From positions 3,534,001 to 3,598,000 of the forward strand of contig NZ_CP047130.1 of NCBI RefSeq assembly GCF_009832865.1: a stretch of 64,000 nucleotides of DNA, written 5' to 3'. Under the pieces are notes generated by a model, which ran no database searches, was not told the DNA's origin, and worked only from the letters and a program-made list of their open reading frames with translations. The DNA is from Colwellia sp. 20A7 (lineage in GTDB: Bacteria > Pseudomonadota > Gammaproteobacteria > Enterobacterales > Alteromonadaceae). Both the position numbers and the translations under genes were made by a program. Of the stretch, positions 56,737 to 64,000 are shown one piece after another. Each line of letters starts with the position of its first letter. Within the stretch, counting starts at the first letter, position 1.

Positions 56737-57076
56737 GTTAAGTTTCCATGTTAAAAAATTAATAAACGTGTTTTGGTTATCTTTTTAGTTGATAACTCTC
56801 AACTCAGGTATATGTTGAACTGGGTTTAGTATGTCGGTTATCGTCAAGGACTAATATTCGCAAAAGCACGCAAAGGACTACGCATAACTGCGCATATTTT
56901 TTTTAGTGAATTTATGTATGATGGCGCTCGCGTGCAAAACTGTAGATACGATTTTTTGAGTTAATCTGTTAACCTTAAAGCATATTTTTCACTATTTTCC
57001 TTGAGTTGCTTTAATTGGGCATATCAAAATAAAAACGGTTTTATGTAAACCAACCATATGAGTAAGTTACTTTTAT
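56737..57076. promoter_or_regulatory. Divergent promoter region, urea block / transporter-kinase gene
   Basis: 340 bases. AAGGACTA occurs twice at 56846-56853 and 56873-56880, and CGCA occurs four times between 56858 and 56893 (TTCGCA, CACGCA, TACGCA, TGCGCA). This is the densest motif cluster in the gap and a candidate binding place for the response regulator encoded at 60438. No TGGCAC-N5-TTGC sigma-54 box was found by eye. Confidence 0.45.
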
Positions 57077-60000
57077 ATGCAGTCGAATCAAAAAATATTA
57101 CCAACACGAAGAATCTACAATAAGCTTGTTGCGAACGAGATGATGGAAGATTTTGCTTTGCGCTTTACCGCAAGGCGAGCAAGACGATGGTCACTCAGTA
57201 GAATTGCTATCACCGCACTTGGTATTGTTTCTTTTCTGGTTTTAGAAGCTATTGGAGGCGCGATCACACTGAACTATGGTTTTACCAACTCAGTATGGGC
57301 TATTCTGGCGGTCGTATTGGTTATTTTCTTTACCGGTTTACCGATCAGCTATTACGCCGCTAAATATGGAGTTGATATCGACTTACTCAGTCGAGGTGCG
57401 GGGTTTGGTTATATTGGTTCAACCATCGCTTCCTTAATTTATGCGTCCTTTACGTTTATATTTTTTGCACTCGAAGCTGCCGTAATGGCGATGGCACTAA
57501 AAATTTCACTTGGCATTCCCCTCAGTATTGGCTATATCATCAGTGCAGTAGTGGTCATTCCGTTAGTCACACATGGCATTGCCTATATCAGTCGTTTTCA
57601 AGTATGGACCCAGCCATTATGGGTTGTTCTGCAATGCTTACCTTTGTATTTTGTCTTCAGCCATGAAGATAGCCAACTGCAAGGCTGGTTTAACTTTAAC
57701 GGGTTAGCGGGAGAGCAAGGCGGATCTTTTGATATTTTACTTTTTGGTGCCGCCTCTGCAGTATTACTTGCGTTAGTTGCGCAAATTGGTGAACAAGTCG
57801 ATTTTTTACGTTTTTTGCCTGAAAAACCTAAAAAGAATACTTGGCGCTGGTGGTGCGCTCTTATTGCCGCGGGGCCTGGCTGGATTATATTTGGTGCCTT
57901 AAAATTATTACTTGGTTCATTTTTGGCTTATCTTGCTTTACAACAAGGTATTCCCGCAGATGTGGCTAGTGACCCTGCTCACATGTATCAACTAGCCTTT
58001 GGTTATGTTTTTGATAATGTAGACTTAGTTATTCTTTTTTCTTGTTCTTTTGTCATCATTTCACAATTAAAGATTAATGTGGCTAATGCTTATGCAGGCT
58101 CCTTAGCTTGGTCTAATTTTTTCTCCCGTGTCACACATAACCACCCTGGTCGTGTTGTATGGATGGTTTTTAATGTTGCTATTGCCTTATTACTGATGGA
58201 GTTAGGCATTTACCAAACCATTGAAAGTATGCTGTCAGTGTATTCAGTATTAGTCTTGGCTTGGCTCAATTCTGTGGTAGCAGACTTAGTTATTAATAAA
58301 CCTTTAGGCATAAGCCCCAAACATATCGAATTTAAACGCTCACATTTATACGACATTAATCCTGTTGGCGTTGGTTCAATGTTAATAGCGTCAGTAGTTG
58401 GTTTTACTGCACATTTTGGCTGGTATGGTGAAACAGTAAAAGCACTCGCTTCGTTTATTGCTTGTGGCTTACCCTTTATCACAGTGCCATTGATAGGTTG
58501 GTTAACTAAAGGTAAATTCTATTTAATTGATGAGAACAGAGACGAAATAACCAGTATTACCCAATGCCATATTTGTGAAAATAGTTTTGATCAAGAAGAC
58601 ATGACTTTTTGCCCTGCCTACGGCAAAGCCATTTGTTCTTTATGTTGCTCTTTAGATGTACGCTGTGGCGACCAATGCCGCACAGAAGCAACATTATCTA
58701 AACAGTCTTATCGTTTATTTAAACGTTTTTTTAGTGATGCCTTATTAAGTAAACTGTCGACCCCATTAGTACATTTTATTGCCGTCACCATTGCCCTGAG
58801 TTGTATTGGCGCAGCTATTATTTTTCTTATTTATGTCCAACTGCCCATGGAAAACAATGAAATTAGAGCTGTTTTTGCCAATACCCTGATTAAAATATTT
58901 TTTGTCTTGGTTATTATTATCGGCGTAGTCAGTTGGCTATTTATACTAGCCCGTAGCAGTAATGTTTTAGCGATGCGAGAATTACGCTCGCAAACCAAAG
59001 CATTAGCTGATGAATCGAACGCCCATGAAAAAACAGCGTTAGCACTGCAAGACGCCAAAGAAATAGCTGAAGCCGCCAACAATGCTAAAAGTCGTTATCT
59101 TGCCGGCTTAAGCCATGAATTAAGAACACCATTAAATGTGTTATTAGGTTATGCCCAATTATTAAGTCAAGATCAGGAGCTTCCTGCAAGGCAGCGCGAA
59201 ACATTAGCGATTGTAAAGCGTAATGGGGAACATTTAGCGGATTTAATTGAAGGGCTATTAGAAATATCTAAAATTGAAGCAGGTCGAGTTACGCTGCAAC
59301 GAGATGAATTTAACTTGAAGGCTATTTTGCAACAATTAGTTGATATGTTTCAAATGCAAGCAAGCCAAAAAGGCATCAAATTCCATTATATTACCCAAGA
59401 GTCCGTACCCGATTATGTCGCAGCAGATAAACAACGTTTTCGCCAAATTCTAATTAATTTAATTTCTAATGCGATTAAATATACCACGCAAGGTTCAATA
59501 ACGTTTGAAGTAAGTTACCGCAGTCAGGTGGCCAGTTTTAGTATCACCGACACAGGATCTGGCATCTCTCAAGAGAATCAAGAATTGATATTTAAACCGT
59601 TCGAGCAGGTACGAAATTCTCATTCACAAGCCGTTGGCGGTACAGGCTTAGGCTTAACCATTTCACGCTCACTCGCGGAGTTAATGGGCGGAGAAATAAC
59701 CTTAGCGAGTACTTTAGGGCAAGGTTCAACCTTTACATTTCGCTTAATGCTATCATCAATTAGTCGAAAACAAAGTGAACCCGAATATGCTAAAACTAAG
59801 GCTATTGGCTACGATGGCAGTCGGCAACACATTTTAGTGGTTGATGACAATAAAAACCAACGACGCTTAATGCACGACTTATTATCGCCTCTAGGTTTTA
59901 CTTTTTTTAGCGCTGCTGATGCGAATGAAGGCTTTGATATATTAGAAAAAAATCATATTGATTTAATTTTACTTGATGTACAAATGCCAGTCGTTAATGG

Positions 60001-60445
60001 CTGGACAATGTTAAAACAATTACGCGAAAGAATGTATTTAATGCCAATTATTATGGTATCGGCTAATGCCAGAGACGCCGAATTTAACTTGCAGGCAGAA
60101 GGCTATCATAATGATTACATTGCCAAACCCTTAAATTTTGATACCTTATTAGGAAAAATAGGCATATTTTTAGAGTTAAATTGGCAATATCAAAATATCC
60201 AGTCAGAAAAAAAGTTAACTGAAAATGCTAAATACGGCACTAAACCTTTAGCAAAAGAATCAGAGTATCAAGCATTAATCGCTATGGCCGAAATTGGATA
60301 TTTATCAGGCTTTAAAGAAAAACTGTTAGAATTAAAAGAACACTATTATTTGCCTGCCGTGGTCGACATACAATTAAAAGAGTATCTTGAGCTATGTAAT
60401 TTCCCTGCAATTATTCAATATTTAAATGAGTTAAAACATGAGTAG
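57077..60445 (+). CDS. NCS1-permease-like membrane domain fused to hybrid histidine kinase
   Basis: 1122 residues. Order: NCS1/cytosine-permease-like membrane domain with about 12 segments (about 35-480; LLSRGAGFGYIGSTIASLI near 108-126); a cysteine cluster C497-x2-C ... C530-x3-C534 that may bind zinc; two more membrane segments (about 565-625); a coiled linker; HisKA with phospho-acceptor His680 in GLSHELRTPLN; a HATPase (ISNAIKY, DTGSGI, GGTGLGLTIS; about 785-895); a receiver with Asp967 in LILLDVQMP; and a 90-residue tail. It resembles CrbS-type transporter-kinases, but those carry an SLC5 domain. Its 3' end overlaps the regulator gene by eight bases. Divergent from the urea block, so a urea or related nitrogen signal is plausible. 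Confidence 0.9.
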   Translation: MQSNQKILPTRRIYNKLVANEMMEDFALRFTARRARRWSLSRIAITALGIVSFLVLEAIGGAITLNYGFTNSVWAILAVVLVIFFTGLPISYYAAKYGVDIDLLSRGAGFGYIGSTIASLIYASFTFIFFALEAAVMAMALKISLGIPLSIGYIISAVVVIPLVTHGIAYISRFQVWTQPLWVVLQCLPLYFVFSHEDSQLQGWFNFNGLAGEQGGSFDILLFGAASAVLLALVAQIGEQVDFLRFLPEKPKKNTWRWWCALIAAGPGWIIFGALKLLLGSFLAYLALQQGIPADVASDPAHMYQLAFGYVFDNVDLVILFSCSFVIISQLKINVANAYAGSLAWSNFFSRVTHNHPGRVVWMVFNVAIALLLMELGIYQTIESMLSVYSVLVLAWLNSVVADLVINKPLGISPKHIEFKRSHLYDINPVGVGSMLIASVVGFTAHFGWYGETVKALASFIACGLPFITVPLIGWLTKGKFYLIDENRDEITSITQCHICENSFDQEDMTFCPAYGKAICSLCCSLDVRCGDQCRTEATLSKQSYRLFKRFFSDALLSKLSTPLVHFIAVTIALSCIGAAIIFLIYVQLPMENNEIRAVFANTLIKIFFVLVIIIGVVSWLFILARSSNVLAMRELRSQTKALADESNAHEKTALALQDAKEIAEAANNAKSRYLAGLSHELRTPLNVLLGYAQLLSQDQELPARQRETLAIVKRNGEHLADLIEGLLEISKIEAGRVTLQRDEFNLKAILQQLVDMFQMQASQKGIKFHYITQESVPDYVAADKQRFRQILINLISNAIKYTTQGSITFEVSYRSQVASFSITDTGSGISQENQELIFKPFEQVRNSHSQAVGGTGLGLTISRSLAELMGGEITLASTLGQGSTFTFRLMLSSISRKQSEPEYAKTKAIGYDGSRQHILVVDDNKNQRRLMHDLLSPLGFTFFSAADANEGFDILEKNHIDLILLDVQMPVVNGWTMLKQLRERMYLMPIIMVSANARDAEFNLQAEGYHNDYIAKPLNFDTLLGKIGIFLELNWQYQNIQSEKKLTENAKYGTKPLAKESEYQALIAMAEIGYLSGFKEKLLELKEHYYLPAVVDIQLKEYLELCNFPAIIQYLNELKHE

Positions 60446-61328
60446 TAAAATTAGCGATATTGTACTGGTAGTCGATGATTCGCCTGAATCGTTAGGTATG
60501 CTAAATGCTGCCTTAAATACCCAGGGTTATACCGCGTTAGTGGCATTAAACGGCGTTCAGGCATTAGCTATTATTGATAAAGTAGAGCCCGACGTTATTC
60601 TATTAGACGCGGTAATGCCCGAAATGGATGGTTTCGAAACGTGTAGAAGGCTAAAAAAATTACTGCCTCATACGCCTATTATTTTTATGACTGGCCTTAC
60701 TGATATTGAAGATGTTGTTAAAGGGTTTGAAGCTGGCGGTATTGATTATGTTACTAAGCCGATATCTCCCGACGAAGTGATTGCCCGTATAAAAACACAC
60801 GTACAAACGGCGAAACAAGCTTTAAGTGCGCAAAACGCTTTAGATCATGCAGGTAAAAATGTTTTTTGTGTGAGCAAACAAGGTAGATTGTCTTGGGCTA
60901 CACCCTATGTTCATGAGTTTATTGACCAAATATCAACTATTGATAACAGCCCATGGGCAACATTAGCACCTATGATTGAAGCATGGTTATCTAGTGATCA
61001 TCAGAAAAATTTAGTTATTAAAAACTTTAGTGAAGCGGTAACTATTTTTTATGAACGTCAACAAGACGAGATGCACTTATTAAGCATAGTTAAAACGAAA
61101 CAAGACAAGTCTCCCGTCGATTTACAACAAGCACTCCCCGTTACTAAACGTGAATCTGAAGTTTTATATTGGGTTTCATATGGTAAAACGAGTTGGGAAA
61201 TATCTCAAATTTTAACAATGAGCCCCAGGACAGTAAATAAACATCTGGAGCAAATTTATAAAAAGTTAGGCGTTGAAAACCGCACATCTGCGGCAGCAAT
61301 ATCTATTCGTATTCTAGAAGCAGAATAA
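60438..61328 (+). CDS. LuxR-type response regulator paired with the transporter-kinase
   Basis: 296 residues. Receiver domain (about 6-125) with acidic pocket VVDDS, phospho-acceptor Asp57 in VILLDAVMPEMDG, Thr/Lys in MTGLT and YVTKPIS. C-terminal LuxR/NarL HTH (about 230-296): VTKRESEVLYWVSYGKTSWE and MSPRTVNKHLEQIYKKLGVEN. A middle segment of about 100 residues (GKNVFCVSKQGRLSWATP...) looks like a small PAS-like or sensor insert, longer than the linker of NarL-type regulators. Starts within the last codons of the kinase gene (ATGAGTAG), so both are made together. Probable target: the divergent urea block. Confidence 0.9.
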   Translation: MSSKISDIVLVVDDSPESLGMLNAALNTQGYTALVALNGVQALAIIDKVEPDVILLDAVMPEMDGFETCRRLKKLLPHTPIIFMTGLTDIEDVVKGFEAGGIDYVTKPISPDEVIARIKTHVQTAKQALSAQNALDHAGKNVFCVSKQGRLSWATPYVHEFIDQISTIDNSPWATLAPMIEAWLSSDHQKNLVIKNFSEAVTIFYERQQDEMHLLSIVKTKQDKSPVDLQQALPVTKRESEVLYWVSYGKTSWEISQILTMSPRTVNKHLEQIYKKLGVENRTSAAAISIRILEAE

Positions 61329-61350
61329 ATACTCCAGCGACTAACTTCTT

Positions 61351-61415
61351 AACTAAATTGGTAACTAAATCCACAGTTAAATCGATAACTAAATCGATAA
61401 CTAAATCGACAGTTA
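61351..61415. repeat. 12-bp tandem repeat between convergent genes
   Basis: Five units of the form AACTAAATCGAT (AACTAAATTGGT, AACTAAATCCAC, AGTTAAATCGAT, AACTAAATCGAT, AACTAAATCGAC) and part of a sixth, reaching the stop codon of the small-protein gene. Confidence 0.85.
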
Positions 61416-61727
61416 ATGAACTCCGTTATCACTTAACGTTTCATGGTGATGTGTTTTTTTATTTGTACTTTGTGCGTCTTTAGCTAGATCCTCAACATGA
61501 ATAATCGGCTGATTTCTAACACACATAAGAACTTCATTAAATAACTGACATGTACCTTTAAACAAGTCACCATCACCATTGGTATAAGAACATTCTTCTG
61601 TTTTCTGCATATTATCACAAGCCTGCCAAGGTGCCGTATGAGTATGAGAGTCATGAGCATTTGCAAGCTTGCTGCTACATAGCGTAATAATAAACAGGCT
61701 TACACATAAATTAATCAATTTGATCAC
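61413..61727 (-). CDS. Small secreted His/Cys protein coupled to the YHYH lipoprotein
   Basis: Start placed at GTG 61727, with GGGAGA seven bases upstream and a GTGA overlap with the stop of the preceding gene; the ATG at 61751 lies inside that gene. 104 residues. Signal peptide (IKLINLCVSLFIITLCSSKLANA), then HDSHTHT, five cysteines in the mature part (WQAC, EECSY, GTCQ, LMCVRN and pattern between) and a His-rich end (KKTHHHE). Periplasmic or secreted. His and Cys suggest metal binding; I recognise no named family. Function unknown but probably shared with the YHYH protein. Confidence 0.75.
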   Translation of the reverse strand: MIKLINLCVSLFIITLCSSKLANAHDSHTHTAPWQACDNMQKTEECSYTNGDGDLFKGTCQLFNEVLMCVRNQPIIHVEDLAKDAQSTNKKTHHHETLSDNGVH

Positions 61728-62758
61728 AGTGCAGTCTCCCCGTTGAAGCAACCGATAAATAAATTCTCTCCAGGACCGGCAGCATGATAATGATAACCAC
61801 GAACATCATCGCTATGTCCGCGACAAGAGTCTAAATCACTCTCTTCTTCATTATTTTCATCTAACATTGTATGGATTGCGTAACCATCAAGTGCATACCC
61901 AAAAGCGCCACCATGACCGTCAGCTTCAAAGGCAACCGCAGGGCAAGATCCTTCACCGTGATTTGCACCATGGTAATGGTAACCCGCAAATGGATTTACA
62001 TGACCAACGCAATCGTCAAATGCAGCAATAGTGTAAGCCCCTAAAATAGCTTCCGTTGGCGCAGCAGCATCTAAGGTTACGCCATTAAATGCTACACCAA
62101 TACTATCTCGACCGACTGATGAAGGACTATCTCGTGGCACAGGTGTTGTTGGAATTAAAAAGGTCGACGAAATTCCTTCACCATCATCACCGCTGTAATA
62201 ACTAATTTCACATTGCACACAAAAGTTATTATATTCTTCAGCGACATCAGGTCTTGCTGCCGCTTCGCATGCTATTTGTGTATCGGTAATATTAACTTCA
62301 CCAGTGTCTTCATTGTATAACTGCCAAGTACTATCACCGTAAAAAACATCTAAATTAGTAATAAACTCGCCAGTAAGATCATATAACACACCATCATCAA
62401 ACCATTTGCCAGCATCAGCTGCTTCCGTGGAAGTCGATTCTGGACAAAATGGACCCAGTACCGTTCTATCTGAAGGAAAGCCACTCACCGTAATAGAGTA
62501 ACAAGTCGATTCCTCACCGTTTGATAACGTACAGGCTACTTCGGTTACCGATTCAGTTAACGATGCTTCAAACCTTGTGGTATCAACTAAATAATTACCT
62601 GGCTCATTATCATCCTCAACCACAACTTCCGTTAATTCTTCAGTTTCATTTTGTGAATCACTACTACCGCAGCCAAAAAGCAATAAACTACTAACGACAG
62701 GAACACACAAGGTAACTGCTTTTCTTGCAAAAGATTGGGTTATATAAATTTTACGCAT
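61724..62758 (-). CDS. YHYH domain lipoprotein
   Basis: 344 residues. Lipoprotein signal with lipobox LLFGC (Cys near 30), a Ser/Glu/Asp-rich linker, then the YHYH domain in the C-terminal half: FAGYHYHGANHGEGSCP near 256-272, GHGGAFGYALDGYAIH near 281-296, and SDDVRGYHYHAAGPGENLFIGC near 316-338. The repeated YHYH motifs and HGANHG are likely metal ligands; the biochemical role of the family is not established to my knowledge. The stop overlaps the GTG start of the small His/Cys protein. Confidence 0.88.
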   Translation of the reverse strand: MRKIYITQSFARKAVTLCVPVVSSLLLFGCGSSDSQNETEELTEVVVEDDNEPGNYLVDTTRFEASLTESVTEVACTLSNGEESTCYSITVSGFPSDRTVLGPFCPESTSTEAADAGKWFDDGVLYDLTGEFITNLDVFYGDSTWQLYNEDTGEVNITDTQIACEAAARPDVAEEYNNFCVQCEISYYSGDDGEGISSTFLIPTTPVPRDSPSSVGRDSIGVAFNGVTLDAAAPTEAILGAYTIAAFDDCVGHVNPFAGYHYHGANHGEGSCPAVAFEADGHGGAFGYALDGYAIHTMLDENNEEESDLDSCRGHSDDVRGYHYHAAGPGENLFIGCFNGETAL

Positions 62759-63186
62759 AAGGACGCTCTCATTATTTGTTTAAATAATGATATCGAATGA
62801 TTGTGTAAAGAATATGCAAAACAATAAAAATAATAAAATTAACTATTTCTGATCATCAGAATGTACTTTTTATCTTGTTTATAAATTACTTACGTCACTG
62901 CAACCAGAGCTTCTCTATATTCTCTTTACTTTAATTATCTTTAATTTTCATTACCTTATTCACCTCAGCCTAAATTTACTCATTGTTATAAGACTAATGT
63001 TTCTTTTTACTTTATAGTATTAGCTAACAATACTGGCAGCGTTTGTAACATAATGATCTCAGTACTTTTTTAAGGTACTGCTCGCGTTAAGCTGTTACAC
63101 GATAAAGTTACTTAGTTAGCTGTCATAATTAGCCAGCTATCATTTTTAAAATTACCATTTCACAGTGCGATCACAATAGGAATATT
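62759..63186. other. Divergent gap between the YHYH gene and the last gene
   Basis: 428 AT-rich bases. One inverted repeat CAGTAC / GTACTG at 63060-63080; otherwise nothing that I can name. It must carry both promoters. Confidence 0.5.
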
Positions 63187-64000
63187 ATGTTTAAAAAGAA
63201 AATATTACTAACCATAACCGCCTTACTGCTAAGTAATGCTACTTATGCAACGCAATTAACGGTTGAAGAGTTACGCATTGAAAACGCGATAATTAAAATG
63301 CCTGAGGTAATGAAGGCTTTTACCACTAATATTGATGACTTTAAACAAGCATGGCAAGCAGCAGATAGTTATCAAAATGCTAAGAACATAACAATATTAC
63401 ACGCTCAAAAGCTCTGGTTCGACGCAAAAAACAAAGTACAATCGGCAGCAACACTCGACGATCGTCCTTTATACTGGGCTCGACTGCTTGCAAGTAAAGT
63501 TATTCGCTCAAATTCGCCATCATTCGAGCTTTCTATGCAGCAAACACAGGCTTTATTAACCTTGTTTGAACAAGGCTCTAGAGGACAAATGGATCTTGAG
63601 TATACGCAAGCCACTCATAAAAAAATATTATTAACCGGGTTCGACCCATTCTTGCTTGATAAAAATATTAACCAAAGTAACCCTTCAGGTATTGCTGCAT
63701 TAAAGCTTGATGGTCAAGTAATTACCTATAAAGGTATTACAGCTGAAATTAACACAGTTATGATCCCTGTTCGCTATAAAGATTTTGATGAAGGACTCAT
63801 TGAATCACTGCTTGCACCCTATTACGCATTAAATAATGTAGATATGATTGTAACCGTGAGTATGGGGCGTAAAGAATTTGATTTAGAGCGTTTTCCTGGC
63901 AAGCGTCGAAGTGTAACAGCACCCGATAATTTAAATATTCTTTCCGGTGGTACTAAAGAAGCCCCCATCATTTCCAAACTTCATAATAAACCATTACCTG
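63187..64000 (+). CDS. Secreted pyroglutamyl-peptidase-like protein (truncated by window edge)
   Basis: Open frame from ATG 63187 (AGGA eight bases upstream) to the last base, 271 codons without a stop. Signal peptide MFKKKILLTITALLLSNATYA, then about 120 residues of helical sequence (ELRIENAIIKMPEVMKAF, KLWFDAKNKVQSAA). A C15 peptidase-like domain begins near residue 146: KKILLTGFDPFLLDKNINQSN resembles the LVTGFDPF...NPS start of pyroglutamyl peptidase I, and VTVSMGRKEFDLERF resembles its conserved middle. The Cys/His catalytic residues would lie beyond the edge. A secreted form with an N-terminal helical domain is uncommon. Confidence 0.75.
   Translation, partial: MFKKKILLTITALLLSNATYATQLTVEELRIENAIIKMPEVMKAFTTNIDDFKQAWQAADSYQNAKNITILHAQKLWFDAKNKVQSAATLDDRPLYWARLLASKVIRSNSPSFELSMQQTQALLTLFEQGSRGQMDLEYTQATHKKILLTGFDPFLLDKNINQSNPSGIAALKLDGQVITYKGITAEINTVMIPVRYKDFDEGLIESLLAPYYALNNVDMIVTVSMGRKEFDLERFPGKRRSVTAPDNLNILSGGTKEAPIISKLHNKPLP

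Noticed and set aside
56737..57076. Sigma-54 / NtrC promoter for the urea genes
   Set aside because: No TGGCAC-N5-TTGC box could be found on either strand by eye.
63405..63614. Minus-strand frame of 69 residues
   Set aside because: It lies wholly inside the pyroglutamyl-peptidase-like gene on the other strand and has no own signals.
1..64000. tRNA, rRNA, integrase, transposase or prophage genes
   Set aside because: Looked for and not seen; the repeats found are all non-coding.

Overview
The window looks like a chromosomal segment of a psychrophilic or marine gammaproteobacterium of the Alteromonadales, most likely a Colwellia-type organism. The support is AT-rich DNA, an rppH-ptsP-lgt-thyA order of the enteric/Alteromonadales kind, large carbohydrate TonB receptors, an alginate locus, a PEP-CTERM protein, and abundant short palindromic intergenic repeats. 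This placement is inference from gene content. No tRNA, rRNA, CRISPR array, transposase, integrase or prophage gene was seen.

Region by region. 1-8.1 kb holds the end of a membrane protein gene, a crotonase-family gene with a FadR-like site upstream, nagB, and the leftward run rppH, ptsP, tauE-like, lgt, thyA, in which several stop and start codons overlap as TAATG. 8.2-15.4 kb holds mutH, a hexose-6-phosphate mutarotase gene, a patatin/beta-barrel gene, an HDOD gene, and the pair trhP-yfhL. 15.36-16.1 kb is a dense array of REP-like palindromes between convergent genes. 16.1-27.9 kb is mixed: two AsmA-like proteins, a PEP-CTERM protein, an AraC-HDOD fusion, a DUF3083-like protein, a RIO kinase overlapping an ABC-F gene (ybiT), a DsbA-family protein, mtfA and a secreted orphan.

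28.2-43.2 kb is an alginate (polyuronate) use locus: TonB receptor, PL6 lyase, KdgF cupin, MFS transporter and KdgK kinase run leftward from one promoter. A FadR-type GntR regulator is divergent. A DEH-reductase-like dehydrogenase and a second TonB receptor follow, each with its own promoter. The three promoters align base for base at a TTGGTTA motif next to the -10 box, which suggests one regulon. Lyase products would be linearised by KdgF, reduced, and phosphorylated to KDPG; no KDPG aldolase gene and no exo-acting oligoalginate lyase gene lies in the window.

43.8-61.3 kb is a urea locus: an outer-membrane porin-like gene, urtABCDE, ureDABCEFG and a 62-residue histidine-containing membrane protein, ended by a strong hairpin. 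Divergent from it is a very large protein in which an NCS1-permease-like membrane domain, a cysteine cluster, a histidine kinase and a receiver are fused. It overlaps the gene of a LuxR-type response regulator. The arrangement resembles the CrbS/CrbR transporter-kinase pair but with a different permease family, and it is the most interesting system in the window. 61.4-64 kb ends with a translationally coupled pair (YHYH lipoprotein and a small His/Cys protein) and a truncated secreted pyroglutamyl-peptidase-like gene.
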